From Devosia psychrophila (GTDB lineage: Bacteria > Pseudomonadota > Alphaproteobacteria > Rhizobiales > Devosiaceae), in the NCBI RefSeq assembly GCF_000971275.1, contig NZ_LAPV01000092.1, forward strand, positions 1 to 64,000: 64,000 bases of DNA, written 5' to 3'. The notes beneath the pieces were generated by a model. That model saw only the letters and a list, made by a program, of their open reading frames with translations, was not told where the DNA came from and searched no databases. This document shows, piece by piece, positions 1-7,772 of this stretch (position 1 is its first letter; each line of letters opens with the position of its first letter). The translations under genes and the position numbers were made by a program.

Positions 1-667
1 CCGCGTCGCCGAAATGGTTGCCGCAATAGGCGCTGTCGGCAAACACCTCGCCGGGATTGTCGGGTAGAGTATCAGGACCGGCCTTGCCGTCGTTGATGTT
101 GGCGGGCGTGACGGCGATCTCCTCGACCAGGGCCGTATCAGCGTCAGCGCCGACATGGACCTTGAAGCCATGAACAGCCGGTCGGCCCTTATGCTTGACC
201 CAATTGCCCTCTTCATCATCCTGGCTGGCTGAGGCGATGATCGTCGCATCGACAAGAGTACCGGTCTTCACGTGGATCGCCTGGGCCTTGAGCTGGCCGG
301 TGATCTCGTCGACCAGGGTCTTGTCCAGACCATGGGCCACAAGGGCTTTTCGAAAACGTACGAAAGCTGTTCGCTCCGGCGTCGTCTCTTGAGTCGAGAA
401 CCCGCAGAACCGCCGGAACGATCCTCTGTCGTCAAGCGCCTCGGCGAGCTTCACGTCGGACAAATCGTACCAGATCGACAGCAGTATCGCCTTGAACAAG
501 GCTATTGGCGGCCAGGCTGGCTCGCCCTTCGCAGCGCAGGAAATCACGTAAAGGCAATGATCGACCGGCACCCAGTCAATCAGCCTGGCAAGCTTATCCA
601 AAGAGCAATGCGGACCGCGATCAACGGCAAAGCCGAACTTTTCCCGACCAATGTGCCGACGTGACAT
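1..667 (-). CDS. IS5-family transposase, partial (runs off the left edge)
   Basis: An uninterrupted minus-strand frame runs from an ATG at 667 to base 1 (222 codons, no stop in the window). The translation begins MSRRHIGREKFGF. It has the N-terminal DUF772-type region of IS5-like transposases (KAILLSIWYDLSDVKLAEAL, then FRRFCGFS) followed by the start of the DDE domain: LVDATIIAS carries the first catalytic Asp, then HGFKVHVGAD and FADSAYCG. By family knowledge these enzymes cut and paste their own element. The visible part looks intact, so the copy may be active. The right terminal repeat should lie between 668 and 760, but I could not identify it. The neighbouring IS630 remnant suggests an insertion hot spot. 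Confidence 0.85.
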   Translation of the reverse strand, partial: MSRRHIGREKFGFAVDRGPHCSLDKLARLIDWVPVDHCLYVISCAAKGEPAWPPIALFKAILLSIWYDLSDVKLAEALDDRGSFRRFCGFSTQETTPERTAFVRFRKALVAHGLDKTLVDEITGQLKAQAIHVKTGTLVDATIIASASQDDEEGNWVKHKGRPAVHGFKVHVGADADTALVEEIAVTPANINDGKAGPDTLPDNPGEVFADSAYCGNHFGDA

Positions 668-760
668 CGCATCCCCCAATCAATTGGCCAGATTGAGGGA
701 ATTACAGTTCGACAAGCCAGTCCAGACACCCGCGCACAGGTCTCATAATACCAACGGCGC

Positions 761-1422
761 TCACGATTGACCGGTGTGTGCCCATTCACGCATGCCGATC
801 GATGTTATGGTTGTCGGCTGGTCGACGAGATTTCGCCATGCCTGACAAGCGGCATCGATGATGGCGTCGTAGGTGTCAAAAACCTGATTGGAGAGCCAGT
901 TCTGGCGTAGGTACTGCCAGACGTTTTCGACCGGGTTTAGTTCGGGCGATCGCGAAGGTAGGAAGATCAGCGTCATGTTCTTGGGCACGGCAAGATTGGC
1001 CGTGGTGTGCCACCCAGCCCGATCGAGCAGCAGCACTGCATGGGCGCCCCTTTGGACATGCCGGCTGATCTCTTCGATGTGCAGTTGCATGGCGAAGGTA
1101 TCGGCATAGGGCAGAGCCAGTCCGGCACCCTTCCCTTTGGCCGGACAGATGGCGCCGAACAGATAGGCGTTCTGATAGCGCTGATCAGCAGGTTGTCGGG
1201 GACGCGTGCCACGCTTCGCCCACAGGCGGGCGACGCCATTTTTCTGGCCGATGCGGGCCTCGTCCTGGAACCAGATTTCTATCGGCCGGCCCCTGGGAAG
1301 GTGGCCAATATGGGCTTTCAGTGCTCGCGGGAAGTTTTTCTAAATGCCGAGATGACCCCGGCATCCTGACCGGGATGTTGAGGCCGCGCGCTCATATGCG
1401 AAAAGCCGAGTTTTTTGAGAAA
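761..1422 (-). pseudogene. IS630-family transposase remnant (5' truncated, frameshifted)
   Basis: Two minus-strand frames together give the C-terminal two thirds of an IS630/Tc1-like transposase. The upstream frame reads KKLGFSHMSARPQHPGQ and ends in AFRKTS. The downstream frame, a -1 shift at the A5 run near 1340, continues KNFPRALKAHIG, then IWFQDEARIGQ, VLLLDRAGWH and SPELNPVENVW, ending at the TGA at 761. All three catalytic acids (D in QDEAR, D in LLDRAG, E in NPVENVW) survive. The N-terminal helix-turn-helix part is not recognisable upstream of about 1422. It is most simply a decayed copy, although some IS families use programmed -1 frameshifting on A runs. Confidence 0.8.
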
Positions 1423-1647
1423 CGCACCCTGCGCGTCAGAGCCATCATGTGACCCCGCCGATGATTGAAATTTCAATGGCTTGCTGTGCCGATCGGCACC
1501 CAAACCACGCGCCTATTCACACCCGACAAAGGCGACGCAATTTTGAGACCATTCCGGCAGACTTTGCTGGGAGAGCTGGTTAATATATCCGCCCGCCGGA
1601 ATGGATGGGTTGGTATTGCCCAATGCCTTGACAGTCACTTTGCCGGC

Positions 1648-2568
1648 CTATGGCACTTCGACGACGTCATATCCGACGCGGGGGAAGTGGATGTTGACTG
1701 TGCCCGCACGCGGGTCCGTTCGCTGAATGATGACTTCCTGATTGTCGGCGCCGAGGAGCATGCCTACCACTGGATCGCGTCCGACATCATCGGGAGTTAC
1801 GGTTACTTTCATGCCTGCCTTGAGGCCTGTAGGGTCGCGGTCAGGATCGATGCTGAGCATAGCCGGAGTTGAGGACCTGGCGACTTCGAGGGCCACCTCG
1901 GCATTGATTTCGGTGGGGTTGCCGTAACCCACAGCAGCCACACGGCCTACCCAAGGCAACAAGGACGCTATGTCGAGCCACTGTTGCGCCTCGGCAGGTC
2001 CCCACTTGCGGAGGAACCAAATGGATGGATAGGCTGCAAGGTCAGCAGCGCTGATATCGTCACCAAGCATGTAAGGCCGCCCGTCGGCAAGGATGGATTT
2101 CAGCCACACCGTGTGCCCCACAAATTGTTGCACGTAACGGTTGAACAGCGGCGCAACCTCCTTTTTGCCCAACAGGTAACCGAAATCCTTCCGTTCAGCG
2201 GCAAAATCGTCCGGATACAGGTCGCTGTTGACGTTGGCGATAAACCCGAGGGCAGGCATGAAGACGTAGCGCTCAGCCCACCATGACAGCGCCGTTGCCT
2301 CGCCCTCGCTGCCATTCGGAAACAGGCTGGGGGTGGGGACAAGTTCTTCGAGCTTTCGCAGGATCAGATGTGTGTCGCAGTAGATGTCGGCGCCGATCTG
2401 CATGACCGGAGCCCGCCGGTAACCACCGGTCAGCGCCACTTGGTCGGGCTTGGGGCTGACAACGGGCACGATCACATGGCGGTAGGAAAGACCCTTCAGA
2501 CCTAGGGCCAGGCGCGCCTTCTCAGAAAAGGTGGAGAGAGGATAGTGATGCAGGATGATGTCGCTCAT
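1648..2568 (-). CDS. Glutathione S-transferase-like protein with C-terminal extension (GST-A)
   Basis: 306 aa from the ATG at 2568 (MSDIILHHYPLSTFSEKARL). The longer open frame upstream overlaps the preceding gene and is not used. Residues 1-80 form a thioredoxin-fold GST N-domain, with HHYPLSTFSEK at the glutathione site and GADIYCDTHLILRKLEEL closing the domain. A helical C-domain follows to about residue 235. The last ~70 residues are unusual for a GST: VTVTPDDVGRDPV and GTVNIHFPRVGYDVV are closely repeated in the other GST-like gene at 4642-5568, so the two are paralogues. This is the last gene of the sugar-catabolic array, 11 bp after an aldo/keto reductase. Substrate unknown. A glutathione-dependent ether cleavage, isomerisation or detoxification step is possible (inference). 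Confidence 0.85.
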   Translation of the reverse strand: MSDIILHHYPLSTFSEKARLALGLKGLSYRHVIVPVVSPKPDQVALTGGYRRAPVMQIGADIYCDTHLILRKLEELVPTPSLFPNGSEGEATALSWWAERYVFMPALGFIANVNSDLYPDDFAAERKDFGYLLGKKEVAPLFNRYVQQFVGHTVWLKSILADGRPYMLGDDISAADLAAYPSIWFLRKWGPAEAQQWLDIASLLPWVGRVAAVGYGNPTEINAEVALEVARSSTPAMLSIDPDRDPTGLKAGMKVTVTPDDVGRDPVVGMLLGADNQEVIIQRTDPRAGTVNIHFPRVGYDVVEVP

Positions 2569-2579
2569 GGCATGTGTCC

Positions 2580-3593
2580 TCAGAGGCCCTGCGGTGCGTT
2601 CAGATGCAACAGACCCGCCGACTTTAGGTCGCTCCACAAACTGGCCGGCACGGCTTGACGCATGCGGTCCACGTTCCAATGCAGTTGGTCGAGCGTTGCC
2701 ATGCCAGGAATGACCGAGACGACGCTGGGATGGAGCAGCGGAAACTGCAGGGCGGCAGTGGCAATCGGCAGGCCGTGCGACCGACAGATGGCTTCGATGA
2801 CTTTCACCCGCTCGAAGACCTCGGCGGTCGGCGCGCCATAGCCATAGGTTGCGCCTTCGACTGCGCCCCGGGCCAGAATGCCCGAATTGAAGGGCGCGCC
2901 TATGACCAGGGACACGCCCTCGCGCTCGCAACGCGGCAGGAAACTGTCGAGCGGGGCCTGCTCCAGCAGGGTGTATCGCGCCGCGAGCAGGAATACGTCC
3001 CATTGGCCATGGTCCATGGCGGCGTCGCAGCATTCCCATTCGTTGACGCCCAGGCCGATCGCCTTGACGTCACCATTGCGGCGCAACTCCTCCATGGCTT
3101 TGTAGCCGCCATCCATGGCGATTTGGAAATGGCCTTCAAAAGCCTCGCCGTGGGTTTCACGCGAGATATCGTGCATGAACAGGATATCGATACGATCCAA
3201 ACCCAGCCGCTGCTGGCTGTCCTCGAACGAGCGCATGATGCCCGCGTAGGAATAGTCGTAGTCGGGACGAAATGGACCGGCCTCGGGAAACATCGTCCGG
3301 AATGGATGCCAGGTCGGATCGGGGTGCAACAAGCGACCCACCTTGGTGGAAATGACCACGTCGTCGCGGGGGTATTCGCGCAATGCCATCCCGACGCGAC
3401 GTTCGCTCAACCCGAAGCCATAGACGGGCGCCGTGTCGAAGTAGCGGAAGCCGGCATCCCAGGCGCCGTCGATGACGCTTGCCACGTCGGCGTTGGCCAT
3501 CGGCGCCATGAGATTGCCGAACGGACCGCCGCCCATGCCGAATGTCGTCACTTCAACGCCGGTGCGGCCGATAATGCGCTTTGCAAATGTCAT
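2580..3593 (-). CDS. Aldo/keto reductase, D-threo-aldose 1-dehydrogenase-like
   Basis: 337 aa, starting MTFAKRIIGRTGVEVTTFGMGG. The AKR barrel is complete with the catalytic tetrad: Asp and Tyr in FDTAPVYGFG, Lys in VISTKVGR and His in LFMHDIS. Subgroup features (GGGPFGNLM near the N-terminus, an RFDTAPVYG-like strand) fit the D-threo-aldose 1-dehydrogenase/L-fucose dehydrogenase/pyridoxal 4-dehydrogenase group, which oxidises cyclic hemiacetals to lactones with NAD(P). Its start overlaps the end of the upstream AKR by 4 bp, indicating translational coupling. In this array it would suit oxidation of a pentose or branched aldose to its lactone (inference). The exact sugar cannot be read from sequence. 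Confidence 0.85.
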   Translation of the reverse strand: MTFAKRIIGRTGVEVTTFGMGGGPFGNLMAPMANADVASVIDGAWDAGFRYFDTAPVYGFGLSERRVGMALREYPRDDVVISTKVGRLLHPDPTWHPFRTMFPEAGPFRPDYDYSYAGIMRSFEDSQQRLGLDRIDILFMHDISRETHGEAFEGHFQIAMDGGYKAMEELRRNGDVKAIGLGVNEWECCDAAMDHGQWDVFLLAARYTLLEQAPLDSFLPRCEREGVSLVIGAPFNSGILARGAVEGATYGYGAPTAEVFERVKVIEAICRSHGLPIATAALQFPLLHPSVVSVIPGMATLDQLHWNVDRMRQAVPASLWSDLKSAGLLHLNAPQGL

Positions 3594-4645
3594 GGCGTGG
3601 CTTTCTGGGATGCAACAGTTGCGTAAGTGGCCGCACGCCCTTCGACGGGATAGCGGGGGTCGTTATAGCCCGGGGTCGAGGGATGGCCGCCCGCGACAAG
3701 CGCGTTGAGCAACGCTTCGTCACTGGCGTCGTAGGGATAGTCGAGGCCCCGCAGATAGGCCGTCCACTGCTCGAGAGTGCGCGGACCTGCGAGGACGCTG
3801 GTCACGAACCGGTTTGCCAGCAGCCAGCTGATGGCAAAATCGGCGGCGGCAAACCCGCGTTCCCTTGCATGCGCATCCAGTTGCTGGGCGATCGCCAGCG
3901 ATTCCGGACGCCATTCGGTTTCCATGATGCGGCTGTCGCCGGCACTCGCGCGGGACCCTTCCGGAGCCGGCTGATCGGGCCGATATTTCGCGGTGAGGAC
4001 GCCGCGAGCGAGCGGACTGTAGCTTACAACGCCAAGCCCATAATGCGCACAGGCGGGCAGCACTTCGACCTCCGGCATGCGATTGAGCGCATTGTAATAG
4101 GGCTGACCCGCCACTGGACGCGCCATGCCCATGCGGTCGCAGAGATGGCAGATTTCGGCGATGCGCCAGGCCCGAAAGTTGCTGATGCCGAAATAGCGGA
4201 TCTTGCCGGCGCGCAGCAGGCTGTCCACGGCCTGCAGGGTTTCCTCGATCGGGGTGTCGTGGTCCTCGACGTGGAGATAAAACAGGTCGATCCAGTCCGT
4301 ACCCAGTCGTTGCAGACTGGCGTCGCAGGCCATCGACAGCCAGCGCCGCGACAGGCCACGGTCGTTGCGGCCCGGCCCCATCGGGTTGCCCGCCTTGGTG
4401 GCTAGGATCCAGTCTGCCCGGTCCTTTCGAATGGTCTGGCCAACCACGGTTTCGGATCCGCCAGCGTTGTACTGGTCGGCGGTATCGATGAAGTTGACGC
4501 CGGCCGACTTGGCATGCGCCACGATCCGGGCGGCTTCGGCAGCGTCGGTGCGCCCACCAAACATCATAGTGCCAAGGCATAGGCGGGACACATCGAGGCC
4601 GCTGCGCCCCAGTCGTCGATACTGCATCTGCTGGTTTCCGTTCAT
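3590..4645 (-). CDS. Aldo/keto reductase
   Basis: 351 aa NAD(P)-dependent oxidoreductase of the AKR superfamily. It begins MNGNQQMQYRRLGRSGLDVSRLCLGTMMFGG, the usual LGxSGLxVSxLxLG opening. Catalytic residues are visible: Asp/Tyr in FIDTADQYNAGGSE, Lys in WILATKAG and His in FYLHVEDHDTP. Cofactor-binding ISNF and SPLARGVL motifs are present. It overlaps the upstream GST-like gene and the downstream AKR by 4 bp each. It differs clearly from the adjacent AKR, so the pair is not a recent duplication. Probable role: oxidation or reduction of a sugar, sugar-derived aldehyde or hydroxy acid in the pathway encoded here. Substrate not determinable. Confidence 0.85.
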   Translation of the reverse strand: MNGNQQMQYRRLGRSGLDVSRLCLGTMMFGGRTDAAEAARIVAHAKSAGVNFIDTADQYNAGGSETVVGQTIRKDRADWILATKAGNPMGPGRNDRGLSRRWLSMACDASLQRLGTDWIDLFYLHVEDHDTPIEETLQAVDSLLRAGKIRYFGISNFRAWRIAEICHLCDRMGMARPVAGQPYYNALNRMPEVEVLPACAHYGLGVVSYSPLARGVLTAKYRPDQPAPEGSRASAGDSRIMETEWRPESLAIAQQLDAHARERGFAAADFAISWLLANRFVTSVLAGPRTLEQWTAYLRGLDYPYDASDEALLNALVAGGHPSTPGYNDPRYPVEGRAATYATVASQKATP

Positions 4646-5568
4646 CGTGCGACCACGTCAAATCCGGCGCGGGGAAAGTGCAGGTGAACCGTGCCGACGC
4701 GACCATTGGCCGTGCTGATCACCAGTTCCTGCGCATCGGCACTGACCAGCGTGCCATGCACCGGATCGCGGCCAGTATCGTCAGGCGTGACGGTCACCGT
4801 TGTGCCGAGTTCGAGACCGGACGGATCAGCATCAGCGAGAATTACGGTAGTCATCGGCTCGGCCTTACTCGCGACGTCCAGAGCGTCCTGCGCGGTCATT
4901 ACTTCCGGCCGGCCATGGCCTATGGCCCTCACATGGTCATACCATTGCTCCAGGCCGGCCAGCACAAACCTCCTTTCCGCTTCTGCGCCGCCCTGGTTCT
5001 TGAGCAGCCACAATGGCCCATAAGCGGCAAAGTCGAATGCGCTTGGATATTCCCCCATAAGAAAAGGGCGTCCGTCACCCAGCATTTCGGCAAGCCAGCC
5101 CAGGTGCGTCGCTCCTTGCTGAAGATGACGGTAAACCACCGGGCCGACATCGGATGGAGCGAGGGGGAAACCGAAGGCTTTGCGCTCGGCAACGAAATCG
5201 GGCGGGATAGAATGCCCGACCGTAGTGGCAACTACGCCCAGAGCGTGGGGGAAAATCGACTTGTCGGCCCACCAGACCAGCGCCCTCACCAGCGATGCGT
5301 CGCCGTTGGGATAAAGGCTTGGTGACGGATGCAATGTTTCTAGCTTGCGCAGGATCAGCAGCGTGTCACACCAGATATCGGCGCCGATCTGTAACACCGG
5401 CGTGCGGCGGTAGCCCCCGGTCAGCGGCAGCAAATCAGGTTTGGGCATGGCGCGCGGAATCGCGACCGATCGATAGCGTAAGCCTTTGAGACCCATCGCC
5501 AGCCTTACCCGCTCGGAAAACGTGGACGTCGAATAATGGTGCAGAATGAGCTCTGCCGGATCGCTCAT
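4642..5568 (-). CDS. Glutathione S-transferase-like protein with C-terminal extension (GST-B)
   Basis: 308 aa, MSDPAELILHHYSTSTFSERVRLAMG. It parallels GST-A (1648-2568) along its full length: the same HHYxxSTFSE(K/R) glutathione-site segment, TGGYRR(T/A)PV with the cis-Pro, GADIWCDTLLILRKLE, and the same C-terminal module (TVTPDDTGRDPVHG, then HFPRAGFDVV). The pair therefore arose by duplication, with two AKR genes now between them. Overlaps of 4 bp with the SDR upstream and the AKR downstream tie it into the operon. GST-fold proteins are not a standard part of sugar-acid pathways. Their retention in duplicate suggests a specific, perhaps heterodimeric, function (inference). Confidence 0.85.
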   Translation of the reverse strand: MSDPAELILHHYSTSTFSERVRLAMGLKGLRYRSVAIPRAMPKPDLLPLTGGYRRTPVLQIGADIWCDTLLILRKLETLHPSPSLYPNGDASLVRALVWWADKSIFPHALGVVATTVGHSIPPDFVAERKAFGFPLAPSDVGPVVYRHLQQGATHLGWLAEMLGDGRPFLMGEYPSAFDFAAYGPLWLLKNQGGAEAERRFVLAGLEQWYDHVRAIGHGRPEVMTAQDALDVASKAEPMTTVILADADPSGLELGTTVTVTPDDTGRDPVHGTLVSADAQELVISTANGRVGTVHLHFPRAGFDVVAR

Positions 5569-6362
5569 TGGCCGGTTGCCCCGATTGGCTTGTCCTTGGA
5601 TGGATCGAAGGGAAACATCAGACCAGCCGCCAGGAATCCGCCATCGACGTTGAGCGTATGGCCGGTGATGTAGGAGGCGTCATCCGATGCGAGAAAGACA
5701 GCGGCGGAAGCGATTTCGGCCGGTTCACCATAGCGGCGCTGCGGTATCAGGCGATGGTAGGCGTCCACCGTTTCCTGGGTGTGCATGGCCTTGCCGGTTT
5801 CGGTCATGATCGGCCCCGGCGCGATCGCATTGACGGTGATGCCGCTGTCGGCGAATTCGACCGCCATGATCTTGTTGAGCACTTCAAGGCCGGCCTTGGA
5901 GGCACCATAAGCAGAGCGGCCGACGCCACCCTTTTGACCAGAAAGGGACACGATGTTGATAATCTTGCCGCCGTGGCCCTGCGCGATCATGCGACGCGCG
6001 GCTTGCTGGCTGCACAGGAACGCCCCCGTCAGGTTGATGCGGATGATGCGCTCCCATTCATCGAGCGCGATGTCCACGACCAGCCGCGCCACGCCGATGC
6101 CAGCATTGTTGACGAGGATGTCGACCTTGCCGAGCCGGCTCGTGGTCTGCTCGAACAGTGCCTCGATCTCCTCAGGTTTTGACACATCCGCGCCGATGGC
6201 GATGGCGCTGGTGCCTATGCGGGCGGCGGTGCGGTTTGCCTCATCGATATCGCGATCGGTGATGACGACCAGTGCGCCCTCGCGGGCCATGGCCTCGGCG
6301 ATCGCACAGCCGATGCCGCGCGCTGAACCGGTGACGACTGCGACCTTGCCTTGGAGTTTCAT
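5565..6362 (-). CDS. SDR-family NAD(P)-dependent oxidoreductase
   Basis: 265 aa from the ATG at 6362 (MKLQGKVAVVTGSARGIG). The much longer open frame upstream is a shadow of the kinase gene. It is a classical short-chain dehydrogenase: TGSARGIG cofactor loop, ITDRD after beta-2 (Asp favours NAD), NNAGIG, the catalytic Ser in NIVSLSGQ, YGASK (YxxxK) and the C-terminal ITGHTLNVDGGF. It is similar to polyol and sugar-acid dehydrogenases. It starts 25 bp after the kinase gene and overlaps GST-B by 4 bp. Likely oxidises a hydroxyl of the sugar-acid intermediate. Exact substrate unknown. Confidence 0.88.
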   Translation of the reverse strand: MKLQGKVAVVTGSARGIGCAIAEAMAREGALVVITDRDIDEANRTAARIGTSAIAIGADVSKPEEIEALFEQTTSRLGKVDILVNNAGIGVARLVVDIALDEWERIIRINLTGAFLCSQQAARRMIAQGHGGKIINIVSLSGQKGGVGRSAYGASKAGLEVLNKIMAVEFADSGITVNAIAPGPIMTETGKAMHTQETVDAYHRLIPQRRYGEPAEIASAAVFLASDDASYITGHTLNVDGGFLAAGLMFPFDPSKDKPIGATGQ

Positions 6363-6387
6363 GATGCTGACTTTCTGATCGGGCCGG

Positions 6388-7770
6388 CTAGAGCCGCCCG
6401 TCCTTGACTTGCGAAAAATAGCTTGGGCCGCCCATCTGGCCGCCCTTGAGCACGACTTCCGTGCCATCGAGCGCGCGTCCAGGCGCGAGGATGCGGCAGA
6501 GCGGCGCGCCGGGCGCCAGAGGCGCCACCATTTCGAGCGCATCGAGGCCCAGCAGCTTAATGGCGGTTGTCGACGTATCGCCGCCCGCCACGAGGAAACG
6601 CGAAAGCGGGACACGATCCAGCACCTGGGCCAGAATAAGCCCGGCGGCATGCGCCAGCATTCGCCCCCCTTGCAGGCGGCCATCCTGTTTAGACACGCCG
6701 AGGCGAGCAAAATGAGCAGCGACCAGCGCTTCGCGCGGGTCATCATTGCCGGTCGAGGAATGAACGACGACGCTTTGCCCGCTTTCAAGCAGCGCCACCG
6801 AGCGTGTCACCGCGTCCTGGACTGCCGGTCCATTTTCCCGTTCGGTCAGGATGGCGACGGGGTCGAGTGCGATCTGGTCAAAGCCGTCCCTAACCGACTG
6901 GCGAATCTGTGCACCGGTTGCCGGGGAACACGAGCCCGAAATAGCCAAGAGGCGATCGACCGGACGGGCCCTATGAATTACTGCCGCTTCGGGCAGCCTG
7001 CGGTCCTCTCGCCAGCGGGCAACCATGGCGTATTGGACGCCCGATGATCCCACCACAAAAAGCGGCGGCGCGCGTAGGGACAGCGTTTCGAGGATCATGC
7101 CCACTGCGGCTTCGCCTGCTTCGTCGGCAATGTCGATCAGCAGCGCATCGGGCGATAGCGCCAAGGCTGCATCGAGCGCGGCGATGGCCTTGCCGGAGCT
7201 TCCGGCGATGGCCGGCGCGGGGAGCAGGCCGATCGTCAGGCTGGTCTGCAGGCCGATGTGGCGGCGCATGTCGGCCTCGCGCATCGGCGTTGTCGGATGC
7301 ACGCTCATGGTGGGGTGCCGGTCGATGCGGTGGACCGTATTGTCGACGTTGTGGCGGGCAAACAAGGTCCCGAACAACGAATAACGGCCCAGATTGGGCG
7401 CGCCTACGACGATGGGGATCGTCGCCGGACCCAGTATACGCTTGGCGATATCCATGACCCGCCCGAACGATCCGATCGACGGAGACGAGTCAAAGGTCGA
7501 GCAGACCTTGTAGTGAAGGATCGGCGCGCCCGTCGCTTTGAGCGCCTCGATCACGCCGGGCATCACCGCTGCCATTTCATCCGGCGTCATGCCGCGGCTC
7601 GACCCGGCAATGCCAATCGCCTCGAGCCCCTCGAACCGTGCCAGCAGTTCGGGCGATGGCACGCCAGTAAACAGTAGGGCCTTGAGCCCGGCGGCGGCCA
7701 GCGACTCCAGCGCATCGGTCGATCCGGTAAAGTCGTCACCATAAAATGCGATTAGCGGAGCTTTCGCCAT
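6388..7770 (-). CDS. Four-carbon acid sugar kinase family protein (OiaK/DtnK-like)
   Basis: 460 aa from the ATG at 7770, preceded by AGGGG six bases upstream. A TTG two codons earlier overlaps the RLP stop and is an alternative. It is a DUF1537-family ATP-dependent kinase. The N-domain opens LIAFYGDDFTGSTDALE (sugar-acid binding, conserved DDxTG). The C-domain ends with VAGGDTSTTAIKLLG (nucleotide site) and LKGGQMGG. Family members phosphorylate D-threonate, D-erythronate, 3-oxo-tetronate or 3-oxo-isoapionate. Lying directly beside an RLP is the arrangement described for 3-oxo-isoapionate kinase (OiaK) of D-apiose catabolism, so that is the favoured role. A C4 aldonate kinase is the alternative. 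Confidence 0.85.
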   Translation of the reverse strand: MAKAPLIAFYGDDFTGSTDALESLAAAGLKALLFTGVPSPELLARFEGLEAIGIAGSSRGMTPDEMAAVMPGVIEALKATGAPILHYKVCSTFDSSPSIGSFGRVMDIAKRILGPATIPIVVGAPNLGRYSLFGTLFARHNVDNTVHRIDRHPTMSVHPTTPMREADMRRHIGLQTSLTIGLLPAPAIAGSSGKAIAALDAALALSPDALLIDIADEAGEAAVGMILETLSLRAPPLFVVGSSGVQYAMVARWREDRRLPEAAVIHRARPVDRLLAISGSCSPATGAQIRQSVRDGFDQIALDPVAILTERENGPAVQDAVTRSVALLESGQSVVVHSSTGNDDPREALVAAHFARLGVSKQDGRLQGGRMLAHAAGLILAQVLDRVPLSRFLVAGGDTSTTAIKLLGLDALEMVAPLAPGAPLCRILAPGRALDGTEVVLKGGQMGGPSYFSQVKDGRL

Positions 7771-7772
7771 GC

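Noticed and set aside
1423..1647. Search for the missing IS630 N-terminus or a small gene
   Set aside because: No recognisable transposase motif or supported ORF; treated as decayed DNA.
1465..1872. Plus-strand 135-codon frame at the left of the operon
   Set aside because: The 3' part is antisense to GST-A, and no homology was recognised.
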